The notes under the pieces are model-generated. The model was not told where the DNA came from and made no database searches. It was given only the letters and a program-made list of their open reading frames with translations. DNA of 64,000 nucleotides from CBDBJL01 sp965206365 (GTDB lineage: Bacteria; Pseudomonadota; Alphaproteobacteria; JABAAW01; JAHZMA01). The stretch is taken from the NCBI GenBank assembly GCA_965206365.1, contig CBDBJL010000016.1:62001-126000 (forward strand), in the 5' to 3' direction. Within the stretch, counting starts at the first letter, position 1; every line of letters starts with the position of its first letter. Below, one piece after another: positions 17,596 to 27,371 of this stretch. Both the position numbers and the translations under genes were made by a program.

Positions 17596-18512
17596 CGCAT
17601 CAACCTAACCGAATAAATATCGGCAGGATGCGATAATAGCTCCCATACCAAGAATAAACATACCAAAAGTACCAAAACTGCCAAAACAATCCGCAATTGG
17701 GCTCCCCCGATCCGCGCTCCGATCCGCGCTCCGAATTGCGCTCCGAAAACACTACCGGTTAACAACAATAATGCCAAAATAATATCCACCGTTTGGTTGA
17801 AACCAGCTTGCAAGAAAGTTGCGCTTGCAGTAACAAAAATAATTTGAAATAACGAGGTTCCAATCGCTAATCTTGTTGGCATTCCTAGTAAATAAATCAT
17901 GGCTGGCACCATAATAAAGCCACCCCCAATCCCCAAAATCGCTGATAAAATTCCAACAATGCCACCAAGGCACAGCGGAACCAATCCGGAAATATAAATT
18001 CCCGATTGCCGAAACCGTACCTTTAAGGGTAGGCCAACACCAAAACGATATTTCTTTGTTCTCTGCCCACGCTTGCGTTTAATTTTTCCACTCTTGCGTA
18101 GCAAAGAAACAACGCTTTCCCACAGCATTAAGCTACCCACAGCCCCCAATAGTAGCACATAACCGATACGCACAAAAAAATCGACATACCCAAATTCGCG
18201 TAATAACGCAAAAATCCATACACCAACAAAACTACCAAAAACCCCACCGGTAACCAAAACACTGCCCATCTTGAGATCAACATTTCGGCGTCGCCAATGC
18301 GCAAACACACCCGATACTGATGAACCAAGAATTTGATTAGCCTCTGTGCCTACAGCAACGGCTGGCGGAATCCCAATAAATAGCAAAAGTGGCGTTAGTA
18401 AAAACCCGCCCCCAACACCAAAAACACCTGAAAGCAAGCCAACAACACCGCCCATGCTTACAAGTAACAAAAAATTAACAGATTGTTCTGCAATCGGTAA
18501 ATAAATATTCAT
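17592..18512 (-). CDS. TauE/SafE-family sulfite/anion exporter permease
   Basis: 306 aa, about eight hydrophobic segments, with the internal duplication typical of TauE/SafE: GGVVGLLSGVFGVGGGFLLTP near the N-terminus and GIVGILSAILGIGGGFIMVP in the second half. Members export sulfite, sulfoacetate or related anions. A 12-bp near-perfect tandem repeat at about 17707-17745 encodes repeated GARI units (FGARIGARIGG) in a late helix, a possible replication-slippage site. It is translationally coupled to the TIGR02186 gene. Substrate is not predictable. Confidence 0.85.
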   Translation of the reverse strand: MNIYLPIAEQSVNFLLLVSMGGVVGLLSGVFGVGGGFLLTPLLLFIGIPPAVAVGTEANQILGSSVSGVFAHWRRRNVDLKMGSVLVTGGVFGSFVGVWIFALLREFGYVDFFVRIGYVLLLGAVGSLMLWESVVSLLRKSGKIKRKRGQRTKKYRFGVGLPLKVRFRQSGIYISGLVPLCLGGIVGILSAILGIGGGFIMVPAMIYLLGMPTRLAIGTSLFQIIFVTASATFLQAGFNQTVDIILALLLLTGSVFGAQFGARIGARIGGAQLRIVLAVLVLLVCLFLVWELLSHPADIYSVRLMR

Positions 18513-18620
18513 GCTTCAGTCATCTTAATTTTGACAAGCCATTTACAAATCCAAAAAACCAGAATTATCGCAAATATCGCTCTTTTAAAACAACTATAAT
18601 TTGAAATATTTCCTAAAATC

Positions 18621-18707
18621 TGGTGCGGGTGAAGGGACTTGAACCCCCACTCCCTTACGAGAAGTAGATTTTGAGTCTACCGCGTCTACCAATTCCGCCA
18701 CACCCGC
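18621..18707 (-). tRNA. tRNA-Leu (anticodon CAA)
   Basis: An 87-nt class II tRNA on the minus strand. The acceptor stem GCGGGTG (5') pairs with CACCCGC (3'), the CCA end is encoded, and there is a T-arm GGGGGTTCAAGTCCC and a long variable arm as expected for tRNA-Leu. The anticodon stem GTAGA/TCTAC encloses the loop CTCAAAA, giving anticodon CAA, which reads UUG. Confidence 0.97.
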
Positions 18708-18834
18708 ACTATGGTTATCTAATTACCGCAAAGCCCACATAGGTGCAAGCTCTTTTATTACAATATAACCAGATATTTATCTTTAAAAATCTATCATTTT
18801 AGAGAATTTCTTCGAACACTAAAAATTGTGTTGT

Positions 18835-19776
18835 TCATTCAGGGAAAGTGACACTTTGCCAATTATCAGTTGAGCTAAATAATTCATGAAGCAATTCATT
18901 ATTTAATTTATGCCCTGAACAATCCCCATAAAAATCAGCAATCAAAGGCTGTCCTGCTAAATATAAATCGCCAATCGCATCTAAGATTTTATGTCGCACA
19001 AATTCATTTTCATAATGCAATCCGCCAGAATTAAGAATCTGATACCCATCAATGGCAATTGCATTCCCATAACAGGCCCCTTTCGCCAAACCACTATTGC
19101 GCAAAATTTCTAACTCGCTGATAAAACCATAAGTTCGCGCCTTGGCAATTTCATGGCCATAATCATCCCCCACTACATAAGTGAAATTCTGCTCACCAAT
19201 AGCTGTTTCTGGAAAATTAATGCGCATATTCAACTTGAAATTCCAATCATCACTAGGCAATAATTTTGCAGTTGAACCATTATAACTCACTTCAACTCGG
19301 CGCATCACTTTAATAAATTTCCGCTTTTGGCTTTGTGCTACAATTCCTGCAGATTGAATAAGAAAAACAAAATCATTTGCTGAACCATCCATAATTGGCA
19401 TTTCCGGGCCATCAACACGCACCAAAACATTATCAATATTCAAACCCGCCAGTGCCGACATAATATGCTCGATCGTTGCCGCCACAGCATTAAAACCATT
19501 GCTAATTTCTGTGCAAAGAGTTGTAAATTCAACATTATCCCAACGCGCCTGAATGATATTATCACCATTATCGCCCGATCGCATATCATCACGTTGAAAA
19601 CAAATCCCCGCACCGGCATCAGCCGGCTCTAAAGTTAAAGTGACATCTTTCCCTGAATGAATGCCAATACCCTTACAATGTATAGGTTGCGCCAAAGTTT
19701 TTTCACGATTTTCCCAACCATAACAATCGCCTACTAGATATTCCTCAATCAAAATATTACTGCATTGTAACACCAA
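18835..19776 (-). CDS. lpxC: UDP-3-O-acyl-N-acetylglucosamine deacetylase
   Basis: Zinc amidase, the committed step of lipid A synthesis. Zinc-binding and catalytic elements visible are TIEHIMSALAGLNIDN, HKILDAIGDLYLAG (HKxxDxxGD) and GHKLNNELLHELF. KGIGIHSGKDVTLTLEPA is the N-terminal family signature. AAAGGAA precedes TTG 19776 / GTG 19773, so one of these non-ATG codons is the likely start; it gives about 25 residues more than usual before the signature. The gene is away from the other lpx genes, as usual (near ftsZ in many bacteria, but not here). Confidence 0.96.
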   Translation of the reverse strand: MVLQCSNILIEEYLVGDCYGWENREKTLAQPIHCKGIGIHSGKDVTLTLEPADAGAGICFQRDDMRSGDNGDNIIQARWDNVEFTTLCTEISNGFNAVAATIEHIMSALAGLNIDNVLVRVDGPEMPIMDGSANDFVFLIQSAGIVAQSQKRKFIKVMRRVEVSYNGSTAKLLPSDDWNFKLNMRINFPETAIGEQNFTYVVGDDYGHEIAKARTYGFISELEILRNSGLAKGACYGNAIAIDGYQILNSGGLHYENEFVRHKILDAIGDLYLAGQPLIADFYGDCSGHKLNNELLHELFSSTDNWQSVTFPE

Positions 19777-20002
19777 AATTTCCTTTTCTAAACAACCAAA
19801 AATTTCCTGAAATTAAGCAAATTCTGTAATAATCCGCGCTACACAAATAAAAACCTGCATCTTCACTATAACCTGTGCGCCGATACAAACAAATCAAAGA
19901 ATGTTTCAAATTGTTGCAAGCCCAAATTCAAGTACTTTTATAGCGTGCGTTTTTATTATTAATTTACTAGCAATTTAAAGAAACAACTCGTATAATGTAT
20001 TT

Positions 20003-21376
20003 ATGGATCGAGAATTAAAGAATTGGAGCCCTGAGGGCTGGCGTGAATTTCCTTTGAAACAGGCTCCTACATACCCTGATCCTATTGCATTGCAGGCCGT
20101 TGAAGGCAAAATGAGGCGTGTTCCGCCCCTGGTTTTTGCAGGTGAGGTTGAACAGTTAACAAATATGTTGGCGAAAGCCGTTCGTGGCGAAGCTTTTGTG
20201 CTTCAAGGTGGTGATTGCGCCGAAAGCTTCAGTGAATATTCTACTGATTCTATCCGCGATACTTTCAAACTATTTCTACAAATGGCAGTTGTGCTTACTT
20301 ATTCTTCACATTGTCCCGTTATCAAAATCGGACGTATGGCAGGGCAATTTGCGAAACCGCGCTCAGAAGAATTTGAAACGGCTAATAATATTTCTCTCCC
20401 CAGCTATCGTGGCGATATTATTAACGATATCGAATTTACCGAAGATGCCCGCATCCCTAACCCTAAACGCATGCTTCAAGCCTATACCCAATCTTCTGGC
20501 ACCCTTAACTTGCTACGGGCCCTTTCCAAAGGTGGCTTTTCTGATTTGCAAAATGTCAGCGACTGGAATTTAAAATTTATTGCTTCCGATTCGAATTACA
20601 AAACCTATGCAACACTCGCCAGGCGTATCAATGAATGTCTTGATTTCATGAAGGCTTGCGGAATTACCTCAGATATGACCCAAATTAACCATACTGATTT
20701 TTATACAAGCCACGAGGCTTTGTTACTTTGGTATGAAGAAGCATTAACGCGAAAATCTTCCATTCATGATAACGCCATTTGTGATCGCTGGTTCGATTGC
20801 TCGGCACATATGGTTTGGATTGGCGAGCGCACTCGAAATTTAGACGGTGCCCATATCGAATTTGCCCGAGGCATTGAAAATCCAGTAGGAGTGAAATTTG
20901 GCCCTACCATCGATGGGGATGAGCTTATTCGTCTCATCGATATTTTAAATCCCCACAACATCCCAGGGAAACTCACATTGATTAGTCGTATGGGGCATGA
21001 TAAAATTACTGATAAATTGCCTACACTTGTGCGCCGAGTTGTTCAAGAAGGACGGCATATTGTTTGGTCGTGTGATCCTATGCATGGCAATACAATCAAA
21101 GCGACAAATGGTTATAAAACCCGTGCTGTAGATGCTATTTTTTCGGAAGTGAAACATTTTTTTGATATTGTCCCTGCGCAAGGTGCCCATGTGGGTGGCA
21201 TTCACTTTGAAATGACCGGGCAAGATGTTACCGAATGTATCGGAGGCTCGCGCCCATTGAACGAAAATAATCTATCGGAACGCTATTTTACCCATTGCGA
21301 TCCACGCCTGAATGCCGCGCAAGCCCTAGAGCTTGCCTTCATGACCGCAAATTTACTGTCATCAGTGAGGGCGTAA
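20003..21376 (+). CDS. 3-deoxy-7-phosphoheptulonate synthase, class II
   Basis: 457 aa plant-type (class II) DAHP synthase that condenses PEP and erythrose 4-phosphate, the first step of the shikimate pathway. N-terminal WSPEGWREFPLKQAPTYPD and VLQGGDCAESF are diagnostic, with the KIGRMAGQFAKPRSE segment next. The C-terminal half carries the metal and PEP ligands in WSCDPMHGN and HFEMTGQDVTECIGG. Class II enzymes are usual in alphaproteobacteria. It is monocistronic or cotranscribed with the small DUF465 gene 64 nt downstream. Confidence 0.97.
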   Translation: MDRELKNWSPEGWREFPLKQAPTYPDPIALQAVEGKMRRVPPLVFAGEVEQLTNMLAKAVRGEAFVLQGGDCAESFSEYSTDSIRDTFKLFLQMAVVLTYSSHCPVIKIGRMAGQFAKPRSEEFETANNISLPSYRGDIINDIEFTEDARIPNPKRMLQAYTQSSGTLNLLRALSKGGFSDLQNVSDWNLKFIASDSNYKTYATLARRINECLDFMKACGITSDMTQINHTDFYTSHEALLLWYEEALTRKSSIHDNAICDRWFDCSAHMVWIGERTRNLDGAHIEFARGIENPVGVKFGPTIDGDELIRLIDILNPHNIPGKLTLISRMGHDKITDKLPTLVRRVVQEGRHIVWSCDPMHGNTIKATNGYKTRAVDAIFSEVKHFFDIVPAQGAHVGGIHFEMTGQDVTECIGGSRPLNENNLSERYFTHCDPRLNAAQALELAFMTANLLSSVRA

Positions 21377-21440
21377 TTTTGCAGAAAAAACCTCAATCAT
21401 AAAATTCTAACTTAATAACGTATACATAAAGGAGACATTC

Positions 21441-21608
21441 GTGAGTATTGAAAACAGATTAGCCAGCTTAAAGGCACAGCACGCCGAACTAGAAAGTAAC
21501 CTGAGTATCGTAACAAAACAACCTTCCCGCAATGATGCCGATATTACTGATATTAAACGACAAAAATTGGCTCTGCGCGATGAAATTCACAAATTAGAAA
21601 CTGCCTAA
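21441..21608 (+). CDS. Small YdcH-like DUF465 protein
   Basis: 55 aa, starting at GTG 21441 with AAAGGAGA about 7 nt upstream. It matches the YdcH/DUF465 pattern of tiny helical-hairpin proteins: an N-terminal helix LASLKAQHAELES, a loop with NDADITDIK, then the conserved KRQKLALRDEIHKL. Function is not established. The strong ribosome binding site and family match make it a real gene despite its size. Confidence 0.85.
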   Translation: MSIENRLASLKAQHAELESNLSIVTKQPSRNDADITDIKRQKLALRDEIHKLETA

Positions 21609-21662
21609 ATCTTCATTTTGACCTTTAACGGCTTCATTCCCTTGTTTATGCAAAAGGAAGGG

Positions 21663-21744
21663 ATGAGATGTAATGAAAAGGTGGAATGTAATGAAGAGGT
21701 GAAGTGTAATTCATGTTTATTTTTGTACTTGGGTAGTACAAAAA
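21663..21744. repeat. 18-bp degenerate tandem repeat and adjacent 10-bp inverted repeat
   Basis: Three units of about 18 bp built on GTGAAATGTAATGAAGAG-like sequence lie at 21663-21680, 21681-21698 and 21699-21714 (last unit partial). Six bases later a perfect 10-bp inverted repeat (TTTTTGTACT / AGTACAAAAA, 5-nt loop) spans 21720-21744. No T-run follows, so a classical terminator is unlikely. The pair marks the start of the decayed island and may be a junction scar. Confidence 0.6.
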
Positions 21745-21909
21745 CTATGGCGCGAAAAACTATACCCGATTATACTGTGCTTTAGACTTAAAGTTTTTTT
21801 GTAAAATAGTGCTTTCTTTAATGAAAACCTCCAAATGATAGGAGCTGAAAGTGATAAGAACCGACTTTAGCTTTAATGCTAGTAAAAAAACTATATTACA
21901 AAAAAAATC

Positions 21910-22182
21910 ATGGAAGGGATGTTTGGTGCTAAGCTCATTGAAGGTGTTGCGCTATTTGCAAAAAATGGTGCGTCATTTGCACATGTTAAAATTATACATT
22001 GCCCGCGATGGTGTGTTTTTGGGATTAACCACGAGCAATTTACTACCGATGTTCCCTCTAAATCAAAAACATATCAACCTAACTATAAAATATTAGATTC
22101 TATGTTCGGTAGGAAATATCTCTATAAAAAGGAACCCAATCTCTCCCAGAAGGAGTTCCACAATCCTACCCCCGATTCGTGA
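21910..22182 (+). other. Unrecognised open frame, possibly a gene remnant
   Basis: A 90-codon frame with plausible protein-like composition (contains GAKLIEGVALFAKNG and FGRKYLYKKEPN) starting at an ATG with no good Shine-Dalgarno. An overlapping frame of 81 codons starts at 21851. It ends just before the broken FkbM gene and could be a fragment of the same locus. I do not recognise it. Confidence 0.2.
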
Positions 22183-22186
22183 TTAA

Positions 22187-23100
22187 CTTCTTTACTATCT
22201 AGCAAATTATGAACGAATTAACGAAACCTATTACCAGCTGGAAAGCCCGCAATCTCAAGATTTGTTTTTTAACCTTATCCTGTTTCGCATTTTAGGGAAT
22301 CGTTACATCGAGCCTATTGATATAGAAAAATATTGGCTCTATAGAAACAAGGCATCTAATTTACCGAATGCAGAATCTGATTTATGCATTATTTGGCAAA
22401 ATAAAGCACTTTGAATTTGAATATGATGATAAAATCATTCTTTTTGACGGGTTTGATATTAATATTGCCTTTACATTTTATATAAAACAATATTTTTATG
22501 AATCTAATGGCGTATCCATTCAACCTGAAAAAGGCGATTATGCTCTGGATATAGGCGCGTGTTGCGGAGATACGGCTTTAATATTTGCTGATGCTGTCGG
22601 CGATAATGGACATGTCTACACTTTTGATTTTATGGAAACCCATATTAGAATTATCCAGAAAAATTTGCAACAAAATCCAGAATTATCAAAAAACATCACG
22701 CTGTTTCCTTATGGGGTAAGTGATAAAAGCAACAATGCTCAACCCTTAGAGAAAACAAACGATAATGTCCTTGCGCCGGCTGCTCAACTAGATGCCCAAG
22801 GAGAGTTAAAGCAGGCAACAATACCAACAGTTTCAATTGACGATTTACATAAAAAAGGCAAAATTGAAAAAGTTAATTTTATTAAAATGGATATTGAAGG
22901 TTCTGAATTAGCGGCATTACATGGTGCTAAGAAAACTATCAAAAAATTTACGCCCAAATTAGCGATTTCGATCTATCATCGAGACGATGATTTTTTTTAT
23001 GATCCCAGAATATAGTAAATCATTGAATCCTAATTATAAATTTTATCTTGACCATTATGCAACCAGTTATGAGGAAACCATTTTATATGCAATCTTGTGA
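22187..23100 (+). pseudogene. FkbM-family methyltransferase broken by two frameshifts
   Basis: Three frames joined end to end give one FkbM-type SAM methyltransferase. 22187-22414 reads ANYERINETYYQLE and YIEPIDIEKYWLYRNK, with no start codon seen. 22368-23015 carries the SAM motif ALDIGACCGDTALIFAD, then VNFIKMDIEGSELAAL. After a T8 run (22991-22998) the tail YKFYLDHYATSYEET continues in another frame to a stop at 23098-23100; this tail is the usual FkbM C-terminus. The lesions lie near 22405-22415 and in the T8 run. FkbM enzymes O-methylate sugars or lipids in surface glycans. The central 215-codon frame alone might still be translated. Confidence 0.8.
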
Positions 23101-23154
23101 AACCTATCCACCAAAATGAATTTTTTTTCGAATCAGATCTGAAACCCACCCACG

Positions 23155-25950
23155 GGACAATTTCATCTCGGATAACCGCTCAAAATTGATCCCAAATATT
23201 ACCAATACGTTGCATTTGCCCAAGAAATCGATTGCAATCATCATCTGTTTGATATTCTCTCGCTCGTCTAGCGTTAATTCTCTGCCCTTTCGGGCTTTTC
23301 AGATATTTCGCTACAACCTGATAACCACCAATATGAAACTAATAAATATTTTTGCAATTGGCGTGAAATATTGGGTTTTATTAAGATAAAGCCGCTTTTG
23401 TATTTCATCATAGCGTGGCATCTCTACAATATGATTGCCGACAATCGGATAGGTATTTTAGGGCTTGCGGGCAGCTTTTTCAGCAGATGCGCATCAATTC
23501 CTAGAACAGATAAAGCTTCGAAGCAAGTGGCGTCTTGAATAAAGGGAATCTTCGGGAAATCGCTTTTTAAAAATTGACCATATTTTTCACGATAGGTTGG
23601 ACAATCAAAATTGCATAAATATAGCCTAAAATTTGCTCGGGGCTGTAGCTTTTACGATAATGTGCATCAATAAGCGAAATTTTCGCTCCTGCCTGTTGCC
23701 CCGCCCATAGTTGCAAATGTAGTGGTGGCGGCTTTTGTAACTTTCTTGCCAGCTTTCGGCAGATCCAAATAGAGAGGGAAAAGGTAAGAAATTTCTGAAG
23801 TTTTATTAGATATGTAAGTAGATTCAATAATCATGTTCGCCACAAAACTATGATACCATTTATTCCCTACCTTAAACTGTTTCACCGTAATCAACCCCAA
23901 ATTATCCCCGCCACCATATGGCGCATCACCTTTATGGCGCGATCTATCAATTAAATCACCATGATGAATATAAGCTCTTTGATCAAAAGAGCGATATAAT
24001 ATTGGAATAATAGCTTTTGTATAATCAACATCTGCAAGTTTTTTTCGCTTTTGTGTAAGCTTCCAATCACGATTGCTTTTTAGTTGATATTTTCGCGCGA
24101 TCATCTCATCACTAACGGTTAAATCACAAAATTCTCTGTTGCAAAATATCTTTATCAATATCTATTACAAAATGATCGCGATGGGTTTTAACCCCTGTCG
24201 ATTTAACTAGAAAAATATCTTTCACCGACCAGCTTTGATGATATTCGGCCAGACATTTGTGATCTTGAGGAATGAAGAAATAAAATCGATATTGCGGTTG
24301 TAATTTCTGCCAGGCAATATTTTCAATTGTACCTTCAGCCAATTGCTGATATTTGGCCGAGCGCCGTACCATAAAAATCAGCATGATAAATACCCTTGGT
24401 TTCCGCAGGCAAATCTGGTTCTTTTAAAAAATTGAGATCGCGACCCCTTGTCTACTATCAAAAATATTCTTATCAAGCCAGCCTTCAGGAATTGCTTCTT
24501 TTTTATTGGCATTGCCATGCAAATCTACCAGATAAATTTTATCAAAATCATCGACAAACTTTTACGCATCCCACGAAAGGTGGGGTTGTCTAAAAAAGAA
24601 TGATTGGTAATCACCGCAATCATTCCGTGAGCTAGCTGTTGCATTTTGTTTTGAGCAAACCGAATAAATTTAAATAATCATCTTGCAAGGGTTTTAAGGT
24701 TATTTTCGTTCAAAAATTCACCATCTAGATGGTAGTAAGTTTTTCTTATTAAATCGGTGATCCATTCACCTGTATTTTGGGAAGCAATATTATAGGGCGG
24801 ATTGGCAAGATAAATTTGCAACCTTTCCTGGGGCTACATCCGATAATTCTGGCTGTGCAGATATTGCGATAATTTAAGATACGAAATCGTATAAGGGGCA
24901 ATGAAATATTCCAACCCATACAGATTTTACAAAATATGTTCCTTAATCAGCGCATCACGCATGCCAAGATCGGTTTTTGCCAAAATTTGTTGCCCAAAAT
25001 TTTTGATTGCTTCCAGCAAAAATGTACCAGCGCATGGCAAAATCCAGCATGGTAACTGTATTTTATCGGCAAGCCCGCGCGCAACCGCAAAGTCGGTTTG
25101 TAAAATATCATCGATCGCACATACAATAAAATTAACCACTGGGGACGGAGTATCATAAACCCCACGCGCTTTACGGGTTTTTTGCCGCTAAAAACGGCTC
25201 GTAAAAATAAATGCTGGCAAAAATTTCTGCCTCAGCGTAGGAAACCATTTGCCGCCTTTGTTCTTGCCTGCCTTGCCCCGATATTTAGCTTTGCCATGAA
25301 TAAGCCATAGCGTAAAGTTTGCGCAAAAGCATCGGCAAATTCTGCCAGGGTTAGCGCTGAGGATACCCAAAATATGAGCCATGAAGGCCACCCCTGCTGA
25401 TGCTCGCCTTGTTGCCGAATAAGCTCGCGCCCTAAAAATTTACGCAGAAGCAAACCCCGTTTCGCAAGTTCGGTTGCCAATAAATCAACGCTGGCATTTT
25501 TTTCGGGCGGAGTTGAATAAAAACCTGAACCACGGCTGTAATATTTTGCGGAGATGGCGTGAAACTTGCCTGAAAAATTTCGGGTAAATTCTGGCATAGG
25601 CTGGCTTGGCTTTGTTGCCCCTTACCCAAATCTAAGTAATTGGTAATTAGAATATTATCGCTTAAATTCTGATATTTTTTATCTGTTCAGATTCACTAAT
25701 TTTTGCAAGATTCTCTTCCATTTTTTTATTTTCTACATAGCCAACAATAAGCCCGCCTTGCCTGATTGTGAAATCTGGCGTGCCATATTCTGTTTGTTTT
25801 TCTTCCTGAACAATTCTTAGTTTTTTAGCCGCTAGCGCATCTGATTGTGCCAGTGCATTAAGCAAATTTTCTAAATCTGAACTGTTCGGTTTTCTCAGAA
25901 AACGGCGTGCGAACCAAGGCGGCACAATAATGCTTGAAAATCTCAACCAT
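23155..25950 (-). pseudogene. Wreck of a single-chain restriction-modification enzyme (type ISP/IIG-like)
   Basis: On the minus strand, pieces in all three frames assemble in order into a fused nuclease-methyltransferase. Nuclease: TEYGTPDFTIR then IVGYVENKK (PD-ExK-like; ENK where EAK is usual). Then VYDTPSPVVNFIVCAIDDIL and GLADK, a damaged SAM motif I (AGTFLLEAIKNFGQQI, about 25000), motif IV ANPPYN (about 24805), VITNHSFLDNPTFRGM, a target-recognition region (AIIPILYRSFDQRAYIHH, ISYLFPLYLDLPK), and a tail with DFPKIPF, RYDEIQKRLYLNKTQYF, HIGGYQVVAKYL and LTLDERENIKQM. Many frameshifts separate the pieces. The original start ATG overlaps the lpdA stop (TAATG at 25952-25948). Confidence 0.85.
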
Positions 25951-27347
25951 TAGACATGAATGGCCTTGCCATAAGCCGATAGCACCGATTCATGCATGGT
26001 TTCAGAAAGCGTTGGATGCGGAAACACCGTATGGATTAATTCAGCTTCGGTGGTTTCTAACTGCATGGCAATCACATAGCCTTGAATTAATTCGGTCACC
26101 TCAGCGCCGATCATATGCGCACCCAATAGACGTCCGGTTTTTTCATCAAAAATAGTTTTCACCAAACCTTCAGCCTCACCTAAGGCAATCGCCTTCCCAT
26201 TGCCGATAAAGGGAAAACGCCCCACCTTTACTTTATAGCCCGCATCAATTGCCTTAACTTCGGTAAGCCCAACCGAGGCAATTTGCGGATTGCAATAGGT
26301 GCAACCTGGAATTTGCGCCTTATTCAGCGGGTGAACATTTTCCTGTTCAGCAATTTTTTCAATACAAATCACCCCTTCATGCTCGGCCTTATGGGCAAGC
26401 ATGGGTGGCCCTGCCACATCGCCAATCGCATAAATACCCCCAATATTCGTGCGCGAAAATTCATCGGTAATGATACAGTTTTTATCTATTTTAACGCCCA
26501 ATGCCTCAAGCCCCAAATTTTCAACATTGCCAACCACACCCACCGCAACAATCATGCGCTCCGCCGGCAATTCATGCTCACATCCATCAATGGTAACATT
26601 TAATGTTACTGCATCTTCATGCTTGGTCAACCTGCCCAACGCTACATTCGTATGAATGATGATCCCTCGTTTTGCAAATGCATCCCGTGCCATCGCCGAT
26701 ATTTCGGCATCTTCTAGCGACAAAATTTGCGGAGCAATTTCTAAAATCGTAACTTCAGCCCCCAGCGCACGATAAAAACTGGCAAATTCAACGCCAATGG
26801 CCCCAGAGCCAATCACCAACAAAGTTTTCGGCATGGTTTTCGGGATCATGGCTTCATGATACGTCCAGATTAATTTTTCATGCCCGGCATATTCTGGCAA
26901 AATCCGAGCCCGCGCGCCCGTTGCCACAATAATATGCGGAGCGCGTAATCTGGCAATTTCCTGTGCATCCTGTGTAACCACTAGCTGATTTTTATCCAAA
27001 AATTTCGCAAACCCATCAAAAACCGTAACCTTATTTTTCTTCAGCAAAAAGCCAACGCCTTTATTCAACCGCCCTGAAACCCCACGCGAGCGCTTAACAA
27101 CCGCCTCTAAATCAAAACCAACCTCTGTGGCACTAAGACCATAATCACCCGCATGTTTCATATTTTCGTAGATATCGGCACTTCTTAGCAATGCTTTGGT
27201 GGGAATACAGCCCCAATTAAGACAGATCCCACCCAAATGTTTGCCTTCAACCAAAGCGGTTTTCATCCCTAACTGTGCCGCCCGAATTGCCGTTACATAG
27301 CCACCAGGACCGCCACCAATAATAATAACGTCAAAATTTTCTGCCAT
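25950..27347 (-). CDS. lpdA: Dihydrolipoyl dehydrogenase (E3 of pyruvate dehydrogenase)
   Basis: 465 aa flavoprotein that reoxidises dihydrolipoyl groups with NAD. FAD-binding IIGGGPGGYVTAIRAAQLG lies at the N-terminus, and the redox disulfide is in GGICLNWGCIPTKALL. The NAD-binding GSGAIGVEFASFY is near residue 180, FAD-contacting YAIGDVAG near 310, and the C-terminal His-Glu pair in HTVFPHPTLSE completes the active site. It follows pdhC by 24 nt, so it is the E3 of the PDH operon. Its stop overlaps the start of the decayed restriction gene. Confidence 0.98.
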   Translation of the reverse strand: MAENFDVIIIGGGPGGYVTAIRAAQLGMKTALVEGKHLGGICLNWGCIPTKALLRSADIYENMKHAGDYGLSATEVGFDLEAVVKRSRGVSGRLNKGVGFLLKKNKVTVFDGFAKFLDKNQLVVTQDAQEIARLRAPHIIVATGARARILPEYAGHEKLIWTYHEAMIPKTMPKTLLVIGSGAIGVEFASFYRALGAEVTILEIAPQILSLEDAEISAMARDAFAKRGIIIHTNVALGRLTKHEDAVTLNVTIDGCEHELPAERMIVAVGVVGNVENLGLEALGVKIDKNCIITDEFSRTNIGGIYAIGDVAGPPMLAHKAEHEGVICIEKIAEQENVHPLNKAQIPGCTYCNPQIASVGLTEVKAIDAGYKVKVGRFPFIGNGKAIALGEAEGLVKTIFDEKTGRLLGAHMIGAEVTELIQGYVIAMQLETTEAELIHTVFPHPTLSETMHESVLSAYGKAIHV

Positions 27348-27371
27348 AAAACTCGCCTTTTTTCGAAAAAT

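Noticed and set aside
23186..23389. Plus-strand frame of 67 codons
   Set aside because: It is antisense to the recognisable C-terminal remnant of the restriction enzyme and has no ribosome binding site.
25662..25946. 94-codon frame as a stand-alone nuclease
   Set aside because: It holds the PD-ExK part but continues in other frames into methyltransferase motifs; it is a fragment of the R-M pseudogene.
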